In this document: one piece after another, positions 1 to 8,155 of the stretch | How positions within the stretch are numbered: position 1 is the first letter of the stretch | How the letters are laid out: each line of letters starts with the position of its first letter | Assembly: GCF_028290625.1 (NCBI RefSeq) | Contig: NZ_JAQGJM010000037.1 | Span: 62,001 to 126,000 of the forward strand | Length of the DNA stretch: 64,000 bases | Source: Devosia sp. | Lineage (GTDB): Bacteria; Pseudomonadota; Alphaproteobacteria; Rhizobiales; Devosiaceae | Reading direction: 5' to 3' | Notes under the pieces: generated by a model | Databases searched by the model: none | The model's input: the letters and a program-made list of their open reading frames with translations, nothing else | What the model was told of the DNA's origin: nothing | Translations under genes and position numbers: made by a program

Positions 1-842
1 TCCGCCGCCGCCGAAGGACCATGCTCGTCAAAGCGGCTGACCACTTCGGGGAAGGCCCCCATATTGATGGCATTGGCGACCATGTCGATAGGTTGCCGCG
101 CCAGCGCATAGGCGGCGGCGAACACCGCCACCGCGCCGGCATCGTAATAGACCTTGAGGAACACGCGCTCGGCGCTGTTGAGGCCAAAGCCCATCAGCGC
201 CATGACGATCAACGGCACCCCGAAAGCGAAGAAAGCCCGATGGGTGAACCGCGCCGGACCCGGCGCAACCCGGCCGAAGGCCATGACGCTAGCCACCAGC
301 CCGGCGATCAGCACGCCAAGTGAGGAGCCCAGCGACACCATCAGGAACGAATTGTGAAAGATGAAAATTGCCGCCACCGGCAGGATCATCTGCAGCGCCG
401 CGCGCAGCGCCTCGAGCAGCGAATAGGTCGAATGGCGCTGCTGCATTTGCAGGACTGTCAGCGCGAAACGGCCGATCGAGCCGGCGACCAGATAGCTGCA
501 CACCGCGATGGAGAATTCCACCCAGCGTTCGGGCGCGATCAGGGTTGCGCCGGCGATCGAGACGACAATGCCGAGGGCCGTGGTCGCCAGCAGCACCCGG
601 CTTGCGAGGAACAAGCTGCCCCGGCTCACCTCGCCCTTGCCGCCCAGCCGCAGCAGTGCAATGCGCAGCCAGTTGGTCACCGCCACGTCGGTCATTTCGC
701 CGACGGTGACGACCAGCGTCAGCAGGCCATATTCGCTCTGGTCGATCAGCCGCGTGGCGATGACCAGCAACAGCAGCGCCGAGATGCGCGTCAGCAGGAT
801 CGCCGGGGCATAAATGAGGGTGGAGCGCAGCAGCAAGGGCAT
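1..842 (-). CDS. Polysaccharide flippase (Wzx/MATE-like), 3' end outside window
   Basis: The reading frame opens at ATG 842-840 and stays open to the window edge, giving about 280 residues of a longer protein. It starts MPLLLRSTLIYAPAILLTRI and shows repeated hydrophobic helices separated by short charged loops, as in oligosaccharide flippases of the MATE/MOP superfamily. Such proteins move lipid-linked saccharide units across the inner membrane during exopolysaccharide or O-antigen assembly. The gene follows a VpsF-like polymerase on the same strand, which supports an exopolysaccharide role. A full-length member would have 400-500 residues, so the C-terminal third is missing. The family call rests on hydropathy and context; another multi-spanning polysaccharide exporter is possible. 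Confidence 0.7.
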   Translation of the reverse strand, partial: MPLLLRSTLIYAPAILLTRISALLLLVIATRLIDQSEYGLLTLVVTVGEMTDVAVTNWLRIALLRLGGKGEVSRGSLFLASRVLLATTALGIVVSIAGATLIAPERWVEFSIAVCSYLVAGSIGRFALTVLQMQQRHSTYSLLEALRAALQMILPVAAIFIFHNSFLMVSLGSSLGVLIAGLVASVMAFGRVAPGPARFTHRAFFAFGVPLIVMALMGFGLNSAERVFLKVYYDAGAVAVFAAAYALARQPIDMVANAINMGAFPEVVSRFDEHGPSAAA

Positions 843-860
843 GTCCTTGGGCCATGGCGA

Positions 861-930
861 GCCCGTTTACCCTGGATTAATCCTTCGGATGCCCCAAACC
901 CAGCGAAAAGCCGGCGGACAGTAAACGGGC
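861..930. repeat. 10-bp inverted repeat in the vpsF-flippase gap
   Basis: GCCCGTTTAC at 861-870 is repeated as its exact reverse complement at 921-930, with 50 bp between. The left copy lies just upstream of the flippase start and the right copy just downstream of the vpsF-like stop. As RNA it could form a long-loop stem between the two cistrons; as DNA it could be a protein site. No function is established. Confidence 0.35.
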
Positions 931-935
931 CGCCT

Positions 936-2204
936 TCAGTCTGTCTTCGGCGGCGTCGGCACAGGCTTGGAATTGTAGGCGAGGATCAGCACCACGATCA
1001 TCATCACCACAGGCGTCTTGGCGGACAGCGTATTGTTGGACAGGGCGGCCAGCAGGAAGGTTATCGTGGCGATCCAGATCGGCATGGGGGCGCCCCGCAA
1101 CAGGCGCAGCAGCATCCAGAACACCAACACCCCAAAGGCCAGCGCGATGGGCAGGCCCAGCAGCAGGATGAGCACCACCGGCGCGCTTTCGATGGCCGGC
1201 AAATGCAATTGCTCGCGCACGATACCGATCAGGTCGCTGGCCCTCATGCCGAAGACAATGTCTTTCCAATCCACATACCCAAACACCTGGTAGATGTTGA
1301 CGCGGGCATAGAAATTTTCGTCGAAAATGGTGTCGCTGAATCGGCCCAAGAGCCCCCCGGCGAACAGGGCCGCCACCAGCAGCGCGCCGCCGACCAGCGT
1401 CGACAGCAGCACCAGGACCTTGGCCTGGCGCTCATGGCGGGGCGACAGGCGCGGCCAGCGCACGAAGACCAGCAATGCCAGTATCTCGGCGGCTGTGAGC
1501 AGCAGCGCGAAGCGCGCTCCCGAGGCAGCACAACCGATCAGCAGGATAAAGATCGCCGCGACCCGAACCCAGAGCCGCCAATTGGTCACCGCCACGAAGC
1601 CCACGGCGGTGGCGCATAGCGCCCCCAGCGCCAGCGGATGCTCGGACAGGCCGATCGGGCGGAATTGTAGCTCGACATAGGGGTAAGGCAGCAGGCGATG
1701 ATGGGTAATTTCTTCGACCAGGCCGAGGAGTGCGCTCAGGATCAGCATGATCAGGGTGAGGTCGCCTAGCGCCCGTCGCACACTGGGATTGAGGGCCAAC
1801 ATGATCAGGCCTGCGGCGCCTGCGGCCAAATAGGTATCGACGACAAAGACCGACGAGCCGCTATGGCCGAAGGCGAACAGATAGGCGATCAGCAGCAGGA
1901 GCAGGCCGCAATAGCGCAGCAGCGCCTTGAACTTGCCGATGTCGTCGCCGGCCAGCACGAAGGGCCGCGTAAACAGCACGAAGGGCAGCAGCAGGAGCAC
2001 CGCATAGGTGCCGAAATGCAGCTTCTCGTAGAACGCACCAGCATCGATGGAATAATCGACCACCAGGTCCAGCACTTGTGGCGACACGAAGAACCGCAAG
2101 CAGAAGGCGAAGGCCGCACACATCAGGAACAGCAGCGACACCGCATTGTGGCGGCGTGCGCTGGCGGACAGGGTTCGGTCTGGGCCGGCAGCGGAGACGC
2201 TCAC
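936..2204 (-). CDS. VpsF-family polysaccharide polymerase-like membrane protein
   Basis: This 422-residue protein is almost entirely transmembrane helices, around 10-12 in number. A short polar N-terminus precedes the first helix (LLFLMCAAFAF), and a larger extracytoplasmic loop lies near residues 295-340. The pattern is that of Wzy/O-antigen ligase-like proteins, and the length and arrangement fit the VpsF family of exopolysaccharide genes. It probably polymerises or ligates repeat units on the periplasmic face of the inner membrane. The flippase follows on the same strand after about 90 bp, so the two are likely cotranscribed. These families diverge strongly in sequence, so the specific reaction is inferred. 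Confidence 0.7.
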   Translation of the reverse strand: MSVSAAGPDRTLSASARRHNAVSLLFLMCAAFAFCLRFFVSPQVLDLVVDYSIDAGAFYEKLHFGTYAVLLLLPFVLFTRPFVLAGDDIGKFKALLRYCGLLLLLIAYLFAFGHSGSSVFVVDTYLAAGAAGLIMLALNPSVRRALGDLTLIMLILSALLGLVEEITHHRLLPYPYVELQFRPIGLSEHPLALGALCATAVGFVAVTNWRLWVRVAAIFILLIGCAASGARFALLLTAAEILALLVFVRWPRLSPRHERQAKVLVLLSTLVGGALLVAALFAGGLLGRFSDTIFDENFYARVNIYQVFGYVDWKDIVFGMRASDLIGIVREQLHLPAIESAPVVLILLLGLPIALAFGVLVFWMLLRLLRGAPMPIWIATITFLLAALSNNTLSAKTPVVMMIVVLILAYNSKPVPTPPKTD

Positions 2205-2248
2205 GTTTCACCTGGGCGGGTTGCGATCGAGCCCAGCATAAACCAAGA

Positions 2249-2267
2249 GCGGCCCTTGTGGGGCCGC
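2249..2267 (-). terminator. Stem-loop between the sialidase-like gene and the polysaccharide genes
   Basis: GCGGCCC and GGGCCGC form a perfect 7-bp stem around a 5-base loop, just after the end of the leftward sialidase-like operon. On the minus strand it is followed by a weak T-containing run (TCTTGGTTT). It probably separates the acid-sugar operon from vpsF. The poor T tract lowers confidence. Confidence 0.4.
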
Positions 2268-2319
2268 CCTTAGGACTTGGCGTTAATGGCGCCCCAACGG
2301 ACCACGGGAGGACGGTGTC

Positions 2320-3486
2320 CTACGGCGCCAGCCGCACATATTTGATGGCGCGGCGGAAATAGGTGAACGCGATGTGCAGCGCGCCGTCGTGGCCTTCGAT
2401 GATCGAGGGATAGGAGAATTCGCGGTTCAGCCCGTCCTTGGAATTGTTGGTCAGGCAGTAGCCGTCGCCGGTTTCGAGATCCACCCGATCGGCAAAGGTC
2501 ATCCCGTCATCGCTGGAGAATGCGAGGCTCAATGGCGCGCGCGGCACGCCCCAGATGGCCTTACGCTCTGTCGAGGTCGTGGCCACGGGGACGACTTCCG
2601 GCTCCTCGCCCCCGATCTCGTCGTAGAGCGACAGGCGGCGGTCCGATGAGGTGGCGGCGCTGGAGTGATTGTAGACGATGGCGATCTTGCCGGAGCGCAG
2701 CTTGACTGCCTGCACCGAGGAATTGTTGTTGGGCAGATTGGTCGGCACCGGAGCCGACCAGTTTCGCCCGCCATCGCCAGAGGTGCTGCGCAGCACGTAT
2801 TCGGCAAAACGGTGGCGATAGAAGGCCGCCATTTCGTCGCGCGCCAGCGGCACGATGTTCATGTGCACCGCGCCGATGCTATCGGGCACATCATGCATGC
2901 TCCAGCTGGCGCCACCATCGGCGCTGATCAGCACCGAGGCGAAATCGGCGTCGCCGGTCCAGCGCTGGCCTGGGATCTTGATGCAACGGAACAGCGGCAA
3001 CAGCCACTCGCCGCGCCCGTTGATGATGATCGGCTGGCGCACAAAGGTGCCCGGCACGTCGCACAGCGTCTCGACCGGGCCGAAAGTCTTGCCGCCATCA
3101 GTGGAGATGCGGCGCTTGACCACCGAGCCGTCCTGGTTGCCGGACGTCTGCGACGTATATAGCAGCCACACCGTGCCATCGGGCGCGACGAAGATCAGCG
3201 GGTTCTGTTCGGACTTGGCGGCATCGTCGGATAGCTGTTCAGCCACCGACCAAGTGTCGTTGCCCGGCGCGAGGCGCGATAGATAGACCGAGATATCGCC
3301 CATGCCCTCCATGGTGCCGCCGAACCAGACGCAGGTCAGCGTGCCATCGGGCAGGTAGGCGAGGTTGGCGGCATGGTTCTGCACCGTGGCGCAGGGCAGG
3401 AAAGCGTCGGAGCGCCTGCCACCAGCGGGTCGTACCAGCCCATCCATCAGATCGGCAACGAATTCGGGAACTATACCCTCAGCCAT
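2320..3486 (-). CDS. Sialidase-like BNR/Asp-box protein
   Basis: This 388-residue protein carries four Asp-box motifs: STDGGKTF near residue 128, SADGGASW near 188, SGDGGRNW near 236, and SSDDGMTF further on. They mark the blades of a six-bladed sialidase-type beta-propeller of the exo-alpha-sialidase/BNR_2 kind. No signal peptide is visible at the N-terminus, so the protein looks cytoplasmic, unlike most secreted sialidases. The start overlaps the end of the DapA-family gene by 8 bases, so it is translationally coupled and the last gene of its operon. With an importer opposite it, it probably cleaves an imported glycoside. Genuine sialidase activity is not shown, because many BNR propellers act on other substrates. 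Confidence 0.75.
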   Translation of the reverse strand: MAEGIVPEFVADLMDGLVRPAGGRRSDAFLPCATVQNHAANLAYLPDGTLTCVWFGGTMEGMGDISVYLSRLAPGNDTWSVAEQLSDDAAKSEQNPLIFVAPDGTVWLLYTSQTSGNQDGSVVKRRISTDGGKTFGPVETLCDVPGTFVRQPIIINGRGEWLLPLFRCIKIPGQRWTGDADFASVLISADGGASWSMHDVPDSIGAVHMNIVPLARDEMAAFYRHRFAEYVLRSTSGDGGRNWSAPVPTNLPNNNSSVQAVKLRSGKIAIVYNHSSAATSSDRRLSLYDEIGGEEPEVVPVATTSTERKAIWGVPRAPLSLAFSSDDGMTFADRVDLETGDGYCLTNNSKDGLNREFSYPSIIEGHDGALHIAFTYFRRAIKYVRLAP

Positions 3487-4396
3487 GGATCGCCTCGAGC
3501 GCGGCGAACTTAGTGGCGAGATCGGCCAGCTTGGCCTCGTCCAGCGCGAGCATTGGCGCGCGGACGCGCGACCAGCTCGGGGTCTTGGACTGGATGCCGA
3601 TCATCGCCTTGATCGCCGGGATCTGCGTGTAGTCGTTCGACAGGGTCCGATAGGCCATGATGCGCGCCTGCGCCTTCTCGACTTCGGCGCTCTTGCTGGC
3701 ATCGGCGCCGTGCTCGAACACGGTGTGCAGGGAGCGTGCCACCAGGTTCGACGTCGCGGTGATGCAGCCGGCGCCGCCCGCCTGGATCAGCGGCAGCAGC
3801 AACGGATCGGCGCCAGCCAGCACTGAAAAGCCCGGGAAGGCCGAAACCATGGCCTGCATATTGTCGAACTGCCCGGCGGAGTCCTTGATGCCGACGACAG
3901 TATTGGGGAACGCCTTGATCAGCCGCTCGATCAGGTCCAGCGTCAGCGGCACGCCCGACATCTGCGGGATGTGATAGAGGATGACCTTGAGCCGGTCGTC
4001 CTTCACGCCCTCGATGATCTGCGCATAGGCCGAAAACAGGCCTTCATCGGTGACGCTCTTGTAATAGAACGGCGGCAGCATGACGACCTTGGTCACGCCC
4101 AGCGACAGCGCATGGCGGGTCAGCTCGATGGTATCTGGCACCGAGGCGAGGCCCGTGCCGGGCATCAGCTGATCCGGTGTAAGGCCGGATTTCAGTGCGC
4201 TTTCGAGGATCGTCTTGCGTTCGCCGATCGAGAACGAATTGGCCTCGCCGGTGGTGCCGAGCAGCGCGATACCGTGGCAGCCATCGGCGATCAGGTGCTT
4301 GCAGTGGTCCGCGAACAGACCGAGGTCGGGCGAATAATCGGCGTTCAATGGCGTGGCGGCGGCGCTGTAGACGCCGGTAATGGCAAACTGGCTCAT
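3479..4396 (-). CDS. Dihydrodipicolinate synthase/N-acetylneuraminate lyase family aldolase
   Basis: This 305-residue (beta/alpha)8 class I aldolase shows the family landmarks: GTTGE at 47-51, the active-site Tyr141 in LYHIP, and the Schiff-base Lys171 in GIKDS. Members cleave or form 2-keto acids through a lysine imine, for example dihydrodipicolinate, N-acetylneuraminate or 2-keto-3-deoxy sugar acids. Its place between a PdxA-like dehydrogenase (4-base ATGA overlap) and a sialidase-like gene makes a catabolic sugar-acid aldolase more likely than lysine biosynthesis. N-acetylneuraminate lyases usually read GSTGE rather than GTTGE, so sialic acid cleavage is not favoured by this motif. Confidence 0.85.
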   Translation of the reverse strand: MSQFAITGVYSAAATPLNADYSPDLGLFADHCKHLIADGCHGIALLGTTGEANSFSIGERKTILESALKSGLTPDQLMPGTGLASVPDTIELTRHALSLGVTKVVMLPPFYYKSVTDEGLFSAYAQIIEGVKDDRLKVILYHIPQMSGVPLTLDLIERLIKAFPNTVVGIKDSAGQFDNMQAMVSAFPGFSVLAGADPLLLPLIQAGGAGCITATSNLVARSLHTVFEHGADASKSAEVEKAQARIMAYRTLSNDYTQIPAIKAMIGIQSKTPSWSRVRAPMLALDEAKLADLATKFAALEAIHG

Positions 4397-5397
4397 AGTG
4401 CGGCGTCCTGTGCGATAATCCTGGGGGTGCCCGCCAGTTTGCGCGCATAGGCGATGGCGGCGTTCATGTTGACGTGGTTGGCCTTGCCGGTGCCGGCGAT
4501 ATCGAAGGCCGTGCCATGATCCACCGAGGTGCGATCAATCGGCAGGCCCAGCGACACATTGACCGTGGTGTCGAAGCCGACCAGCTTCATGGGGATGTGG
4601 CCCTGGTCGTGATACTGCGCCACCACCAGATCGAACACGCCCGAATAGCAGCGGTAAAACACCGTATCGGGCGAGATCGGCCCCATGGCGTTGATGCCTT
4701 CGGCCCGCGCCAGTTCGACGGCCGGGGCGATATTGTCCTCGTCCTCGGTGCCGAACAGGCCGTGCTCGCCGCAATGCGGATTGATGCCGGCCACCGCGAT
4801 GCGTGGGTTTTGCACGCCGATGCGACGGAAATGGTTGTAACCGGCCCGGATCGTCTCCAGCACGCGCGCCGTCGTCGCCCGTCCGATCGCGTCCTTGAGC
4901 GACACGTGCGTCGACACATGGATCACCGACATGCGCGTATCGGCCAGCAGCATGAACGACGACCGCGAACCCGTCAGCGCCGCCAGCATGCCGGTATGGC
5001 CATCATAATGATGCCCGGCCGAGTTCAGCGCTTCCTTGTTGATCGGCGCCGTGACAATGCAGCCGATCTCGTTGCTCACCGAGCTTTTGACGGCGCTGGC
5101 GATATAGCGGAACGAGGCATCGCCGGCGCGTGGATCGAGCTTGCCGATTTCGATGCCGCCCGGGGTCGGCGAATGATCGACGCTGATCGCGCCATCGGTC
5201 GGATTGCGCTCTTCGCTGAACCGAATGTCGGCGCCCACAAACCCGGCCGCCGCGCGCATCATGTCGATATCGCCATAGACCCGGGTCAGGAGGCGTTGCT
5301 CCACCGGCATTTCAGCCAGCGCCTTGGCGATGATTTCGGGCCCCACGCCGGCGGGGTCGCCCATGGTGATACCGACTGTCTTGCTGATCTCGCTCAT
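4393..5397 (-). CDS. PdxA-family 4-phospho-acid dehydrogenase (PdxA2-like)
   Basis: This 334-residue protein opens with GITMGDPAGVGPE, the PdxA signature. The metal-binding histidines lie in HYDGHTG, QYHDQGHIPMK and DHGTAFDIAG. PdxA oxidises and decarboxylates 4-phosphohydroxy-L-threonine in vitamin B6 synthesis. PdxA2 paralogues act on 4-phospho-D-threonate or 4-phospho-D-erythronate after phosphorylation by DUF1537 kinases, giving dihydroxyacetone phosphate. A DUF1537 kinase gene lies in the divergent operon at 12069, so the catabolic PdxA2 role is strongly favoured. The gene overlaps both neighbours by 4 bases (ATGA), which indicates a tightly coupled operon. Confidence 0.88.
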   Translation of the reverse strand: MSEISKTVGITMGDPAGVGPEIIAKALAEMPVEQRLLTRVYGDIDMMRAAAGFVGADIRFSEERNPTDGAISVDHSPTPGGIEIGKLDPRAGDASFRYIASAVKSSVSNEIGCIVTAPINKEALNSAGHHYDGHTGMLAALTGSRSSFMLLADTRMSVIHVSTHVSLKDAIGRATTARVLETIRAGYNHFRRIGVQNPRIAVAGINPHCGEHGLFGTEDEDNIAPAVELARAEGINAMGPISPDTVFYRCYSGVFDLVVAQYHDQGHIPMKLVGFDTTVNVSLGLPIDRTSVDHGTAFDIAGTGKANHVNMNAAIAYARKLAGTPRIIAQDAAL

Positions 5398-6158
5398 GGC
5401 ATCAATTGTCCGCCGTTGACTTCAATAATCTGTCCGGTGATGTAGCCGCTCATCGCCGCGCTGGCGAGAAATTCATAGGCGCCCACGCAGTCTTCAGGAG
5501 TGCCCAGCCGCCCCATCGGAATGCCTTTGCGCGACTCTTCGAGCTGTGCGGGCGTCGAGGCGCGCTCGTGGAAGGGCGTCGTAATCACCCCCGGCGCCAC
5601 GCCGTTGACCCGCACGCCCGATGCCGCCAGTTCCTTGGCCAATACCCGCGTAATAGTGCTCACGAAACCCTTGGCCGAGCCGTAGAGGCCCGCTCCCCCG
5701 CCACCGCCCGTGCGCGCCGCGATCGAGGTGGTATTGATGATGGCGCCATGGCCCTGCGCCTGCATGATCGCCGCCGCGCGGCGCGAAGCGAAGAACACGC
5801 CGCCGATATTCAGCTCGATCACCTTGGCATATTGCTCGTCGGTGGCGTCCGCAATGGCGGTGCGTCCGAACATGGCGCCGGCATTGTTGATGAGGATATC
5901 CAGCCCGCCGAGCAGTTCGACGGCATCGTCGATCACTTGGGCTGCGACCTTGGGATCAGCCACGTCGGCCTGCAACACGTCGATCACTCCGCCGCCCTGC
6001 CGAACCTCGTCGGCTACCGCATCGGCACCGGCCCGATTCTCATTGCACACGATCACCAGTCGCACGCCGAGTTCGCCGAACCGCCGCGCGACCGCTGCGC
6101 CGATTCCCGAGCTTGCCCCGATGATCAGGCATCGTTTGCCATTCAGGTCCGTGCTCAC
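5394..6158 (-). CDS. Short-chain dehydrogenase/reductase (SDR)
   Basis: A GTG start at 6158 is preceded by AAGGAGG six bases upstream, so I prefer it to the longer open frame. The 254-residue product has a cofactor motif GASSGIG (14-20), NNAG (91-94), a catalytic Ser near 145 and YxxxK (Tyr159, Lys163). It is a classical NAD(P)-dependent SDR, probably oxidising a sugar or hydroxy-acid hydroxyl. It is the first gene of the leftward operon SDR-pdxA2-dapA-sialidase, reads into pdxA2 with a 4-base overlap, and is divergent from the importer operon. The substrate is unknown; a 3- or 4-carbon position on the imported acid sugar is plausible. Confidence 0.88.
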   Translation of the reverse strand: MSTDLNGKRCLIIGASSGIGAAVARRFGELGVRLVIVCNENRAGADAVADEVRQGGGVIDVLQADVADPKVAAQVIDDAVELLGGLDILINNAGAMFGRTAIADATDEQYAKVIELNIGGVFFASRRAAAIMQAQGHGAIINTTSIAARTGGGGGAGLYGSAKGFVSTITRVLAKELAASGVRVNGVAPGVITTPFHERASTPAQLEESRKGIPMGRLGTPEDCVGAYEFLASAAMSGYITGQIIEVNGGQLMP

Positions 6159-6444
6159 TGGCGCCTCCTTGTGTCTACCGCTGACCTGACAACTCCCCAA
6201 ATCAAGCAAACTTGTCAAGTTGCCATTTGCGATAGATACCCTCATCAACAACCTGAAATTCCCATAATGTGCTGAATATCCAGGTAATTATGACAAGACG
6301 GCAATTTCACGAGCGAATCATCATTGAAATTCAGTTGACATCTTTACAATCCGGCGCAAATGTCCGGCCATCGTCAAGGCGCTCCAGTTTGCCTGCCTGC
6401 AAGCCGGGGGAGGAACCATGATCGAGCTACAAGGGAGGACAGGG
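6159..6444. promoter_or_regulatory. Divergent promoter region of acid-sugar cluster 1
   Basis: This AT-richer gap separates two divergent operons. A perfect dyad, AACTTG-T-CAAGTT, lies at 6209-6221. On the minus strand it contains TTGACA (6218-6213), a good -35 for the SDR operon, although the matching -10 is weak. On the plus strand TTGACA at 6335-6340 could be the -35 of the importer operon, again with a poor -10 (AAATGT after 17 bp). TGACAAG recurs at 6291-6297. The dyad would suit the GntR/FCD regulator encoded at 13166. Confidence 0.5.
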
Positions 6445-8094
6445 ATGTCTCATAAGGATACTGGCGCCAGCGTCGGCGCGGGCATGTCGCGTCGCGACGT
6501 GCTCAAATATAGCCTGGGCACTGCCATCGGCGTGACGCTGCTGGGCATGAATGCGCAGATCGTCATGGCTCAGGGCGAGCAAGTGCTCAAGGTCGCCCAT
6601 CCGGCGTTCGATCAGGATTGGTCGCCCCTGCGCGGCGGTGGCCCGCCCTACCGCTGGAATTCGGCCTGGCACGCCGCCCCGATGTATTTCGACCAGGCCG
6701 GCGAAATACATCCCTATATCTGCGTCGCATGGAACCCAAATGCCGACAACACCGAGTGGACCTTCATGGTCAACCCGGATGCGAAATTCTCCGATGGCAG
6801 CCCGATCACCGCGGCCGACATCAAGGGCTCTTGGGAACTGTCGGCAATGCCGGCCTCCAAGAACCAGCGCATTTCCCAGGTGCTGGGCGGCGTCGTCGGC
6901 TATACCGACGTAACCGGCGGCACGGGCACTGAAATCTCCGGCATTACCGCGCCCGACGCCACCACCGTGGTGGTCAAGCTCGCCGCAGCCGATCCGATCT
7001 TCTTCATGCGCGTTGCCAACCATATCGCGCCCATCGTCAAGGTTGCCCAGGCGCGCGGCGCCGATGGCGCCGAGGTGCAGGACTGGTACATGCCGCAGAA
7101 CGGCGTCGTCGTGTCCGGCCCGTTCAAGCCGACCTCGATCGATCTGGATGCCGGCAAGCTGGTATTCGAGGTCAACGAGAACTTCTTCGGCACCAAGCCC
7201 AAGCTCTCGCGTATCGAGATCACCTCGGTGGAAGACAATGTGACTGCGACGCAGTTGCTGAAGTCGGGCGAATTCAACGCCCATACCGAATTGGTGACCT
7301 CCACCATCGTGGCCGATCTGGGCAAGGAATTCGCCGATGGCCCGCTGATCCCCACCAGCCAGCATTTCTGGTTCAATGCCAGCCGTGCGCCGATGGACGA
7401 TCCCAAGGTGCGCCAGGCGCTGATCATGGCCGTCAATCGCGACGACCTGTTCAAGGCCTCGTTCCCCGATGGTCCGCACGTCAAGGCCGACCAGATTCTC
7501 AACTCCGTTCCCGGCGCTGAAGACTCTGGTTTCGTGCCCTTCCCCTACGACCCCGAAGCCGCCAAGAAGCTGCTCGCCGAGTCCACCTATGGTGGCCCGG
7601 AACGCCTGCCCAAACTGCTGTTCGTCGGCATTTCCGGCCCGGCTATCGAAGCGGCCGCGCAGTTCATCGCCGAACAGTGGCGCCAGAATCTGGGCATCAC
7701 GGCCGTGGACATGAAGCCGCAGCAGGACGCCTATGCGGGCCCCGACCAGAACGCGGTGCAGATTTTCCGCGACGACGTCGGCACCCGCGTTCCCGATGCG
7801 GCCAGCTATTTGCTCGGCTCCATCGCGTCGACCTCGGGCAATGCCCAGGGCAAGCTCGGCAATTACAAGAACGACGCGATCGACGCCCTGCTCGCCGAAG
7901 CCTCGGCCCTGCCTGCCAACGATCCGGCACGCGTGACCAAGGCGCAGGATGCGCAGAAGCTGTTCCACGACGATTACATGTTCATCCCGTGGTACAGCCA
8001 GACCATGTCGCGTTGGGCCAATGCCAATGTCGCGGGCATGGAAAAGAACCTCGATTGGCAGGTCGCTGCCCCGTGGGACATTTCCATCAGCTAA
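6445..8094 (+). CDS. Dpp/Opp-type ABC importer substrate-binding protein (Tat-exported)
   Basis: The chosen ATG at 6445 has GGAGG six bases upstream; an in-frame ATG at 6418 also has a Shine-Dalgarno sequence but only 4 bases away. The 549-residue product has a twin-arginine signal (SRRDVLKYSLG, near residues 14-24) with cleavage near VMAQG. It then has a cluster C (SBP_bac_5) fold typical of dipeptide, oligosaccharide and opine binding proteins. It is the first gene of a rightward operon with two permeases, two ATPases, a kinase and a regulator. The ligand is unknown; the linked enzymes suggest an acidic sugar or a conjugate of one rather than a peptide. Confidence 0.9.
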   Translation: MSHKDTGASVGAGMSRRDVLKYSLGTAIGVTLLGMNAQIVMAQGEQVLKVAHPAFDQDWSPLRGGGPPYRWNSAWHAAPMYFDQAGEIHPYICVAWNPNADNTEWTFMVNPDAKFSDGSPITAADIKGSWELSAMPASKNQRISQVLGGVVGYTDVTGGTGTEISGITAPDATTVVVKLAAADPIFFMRVANHIAPIVKVAQARGADGAEVQDWYMPQNGVVVSGPFKPTSIDLDAGKLVFEVNENFFGTKPKLSRIEITSVEDNVTATQLLKSGEFNAHTELVTSTIVADLGKEFADGPLIPTSQHFWFNASRAPMDDPKVRQALIMAVNRDDLFKASFPDGPHVKADQILNSVPGAEDSGFVPFPYDPEAAKKLLAESTYGGPERLPKLLFVGISGPAIEAAAQFIAEQWRQNLGITAVDMKPQQDAYAGPDQNAVQIFRDDVGTRVPDAASYLLGSIASTSGNAQGKLGNYKNDAIDALLAEASALPANDPARVTKAQDAQKLFHDDYMFIPWYSQTMSRWANANVAGMEKNLDWQVAAPWDISIS

Positions 8095-8105
8095 GCCTAA
8101 ACTTC

Positions 8106-8135
8106 GCTATCGTCCGGCCCTGGTCGGGCGATAGC
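8106..8135 (+). other. Intercistronic stem-loop after the binding-protein gene
   Basis: GCTATCGTCC at 8106-8115 pairs with GGGCGATAGC at 8126-8135 (10 bp including one G-U), with a 10-base loop. It lies between the binding-protein stop and the first permease, with no T tract. Such hairpins commonly protect or partly terminate the abundant binding-protein transcript. Confidence 0.55.
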
Positions 8136-8155
8136 TCCACACGCGGGAGGCCGCC

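Noticed and set aside
289..855. Minus-strand frame of 188 residues beside the flippase
   Set aside because: It is out of frame with the flippase and shows Ala/Arg/His-rich shadow composition; the true frame starts at 842 and gives clear membrane helices.
354..1619. Plus-strand open frame of 421 residues opposite vpsF and the flippase
   Set aside because: It is Gln, His and Arg-rich with no domain, and it spans two real membrane-protein genes on the other strand.
6427..7968. Minus-strand open frame of 513 residues opposite the Dpp-type binding-protein gene
   Set aside because: Its sequence is low-complexity with runs of His, Arg and Gly. The plus-strand frame has a signal peptide and a coherent family fold, so this is an antisense shadow of GC-rich coding.
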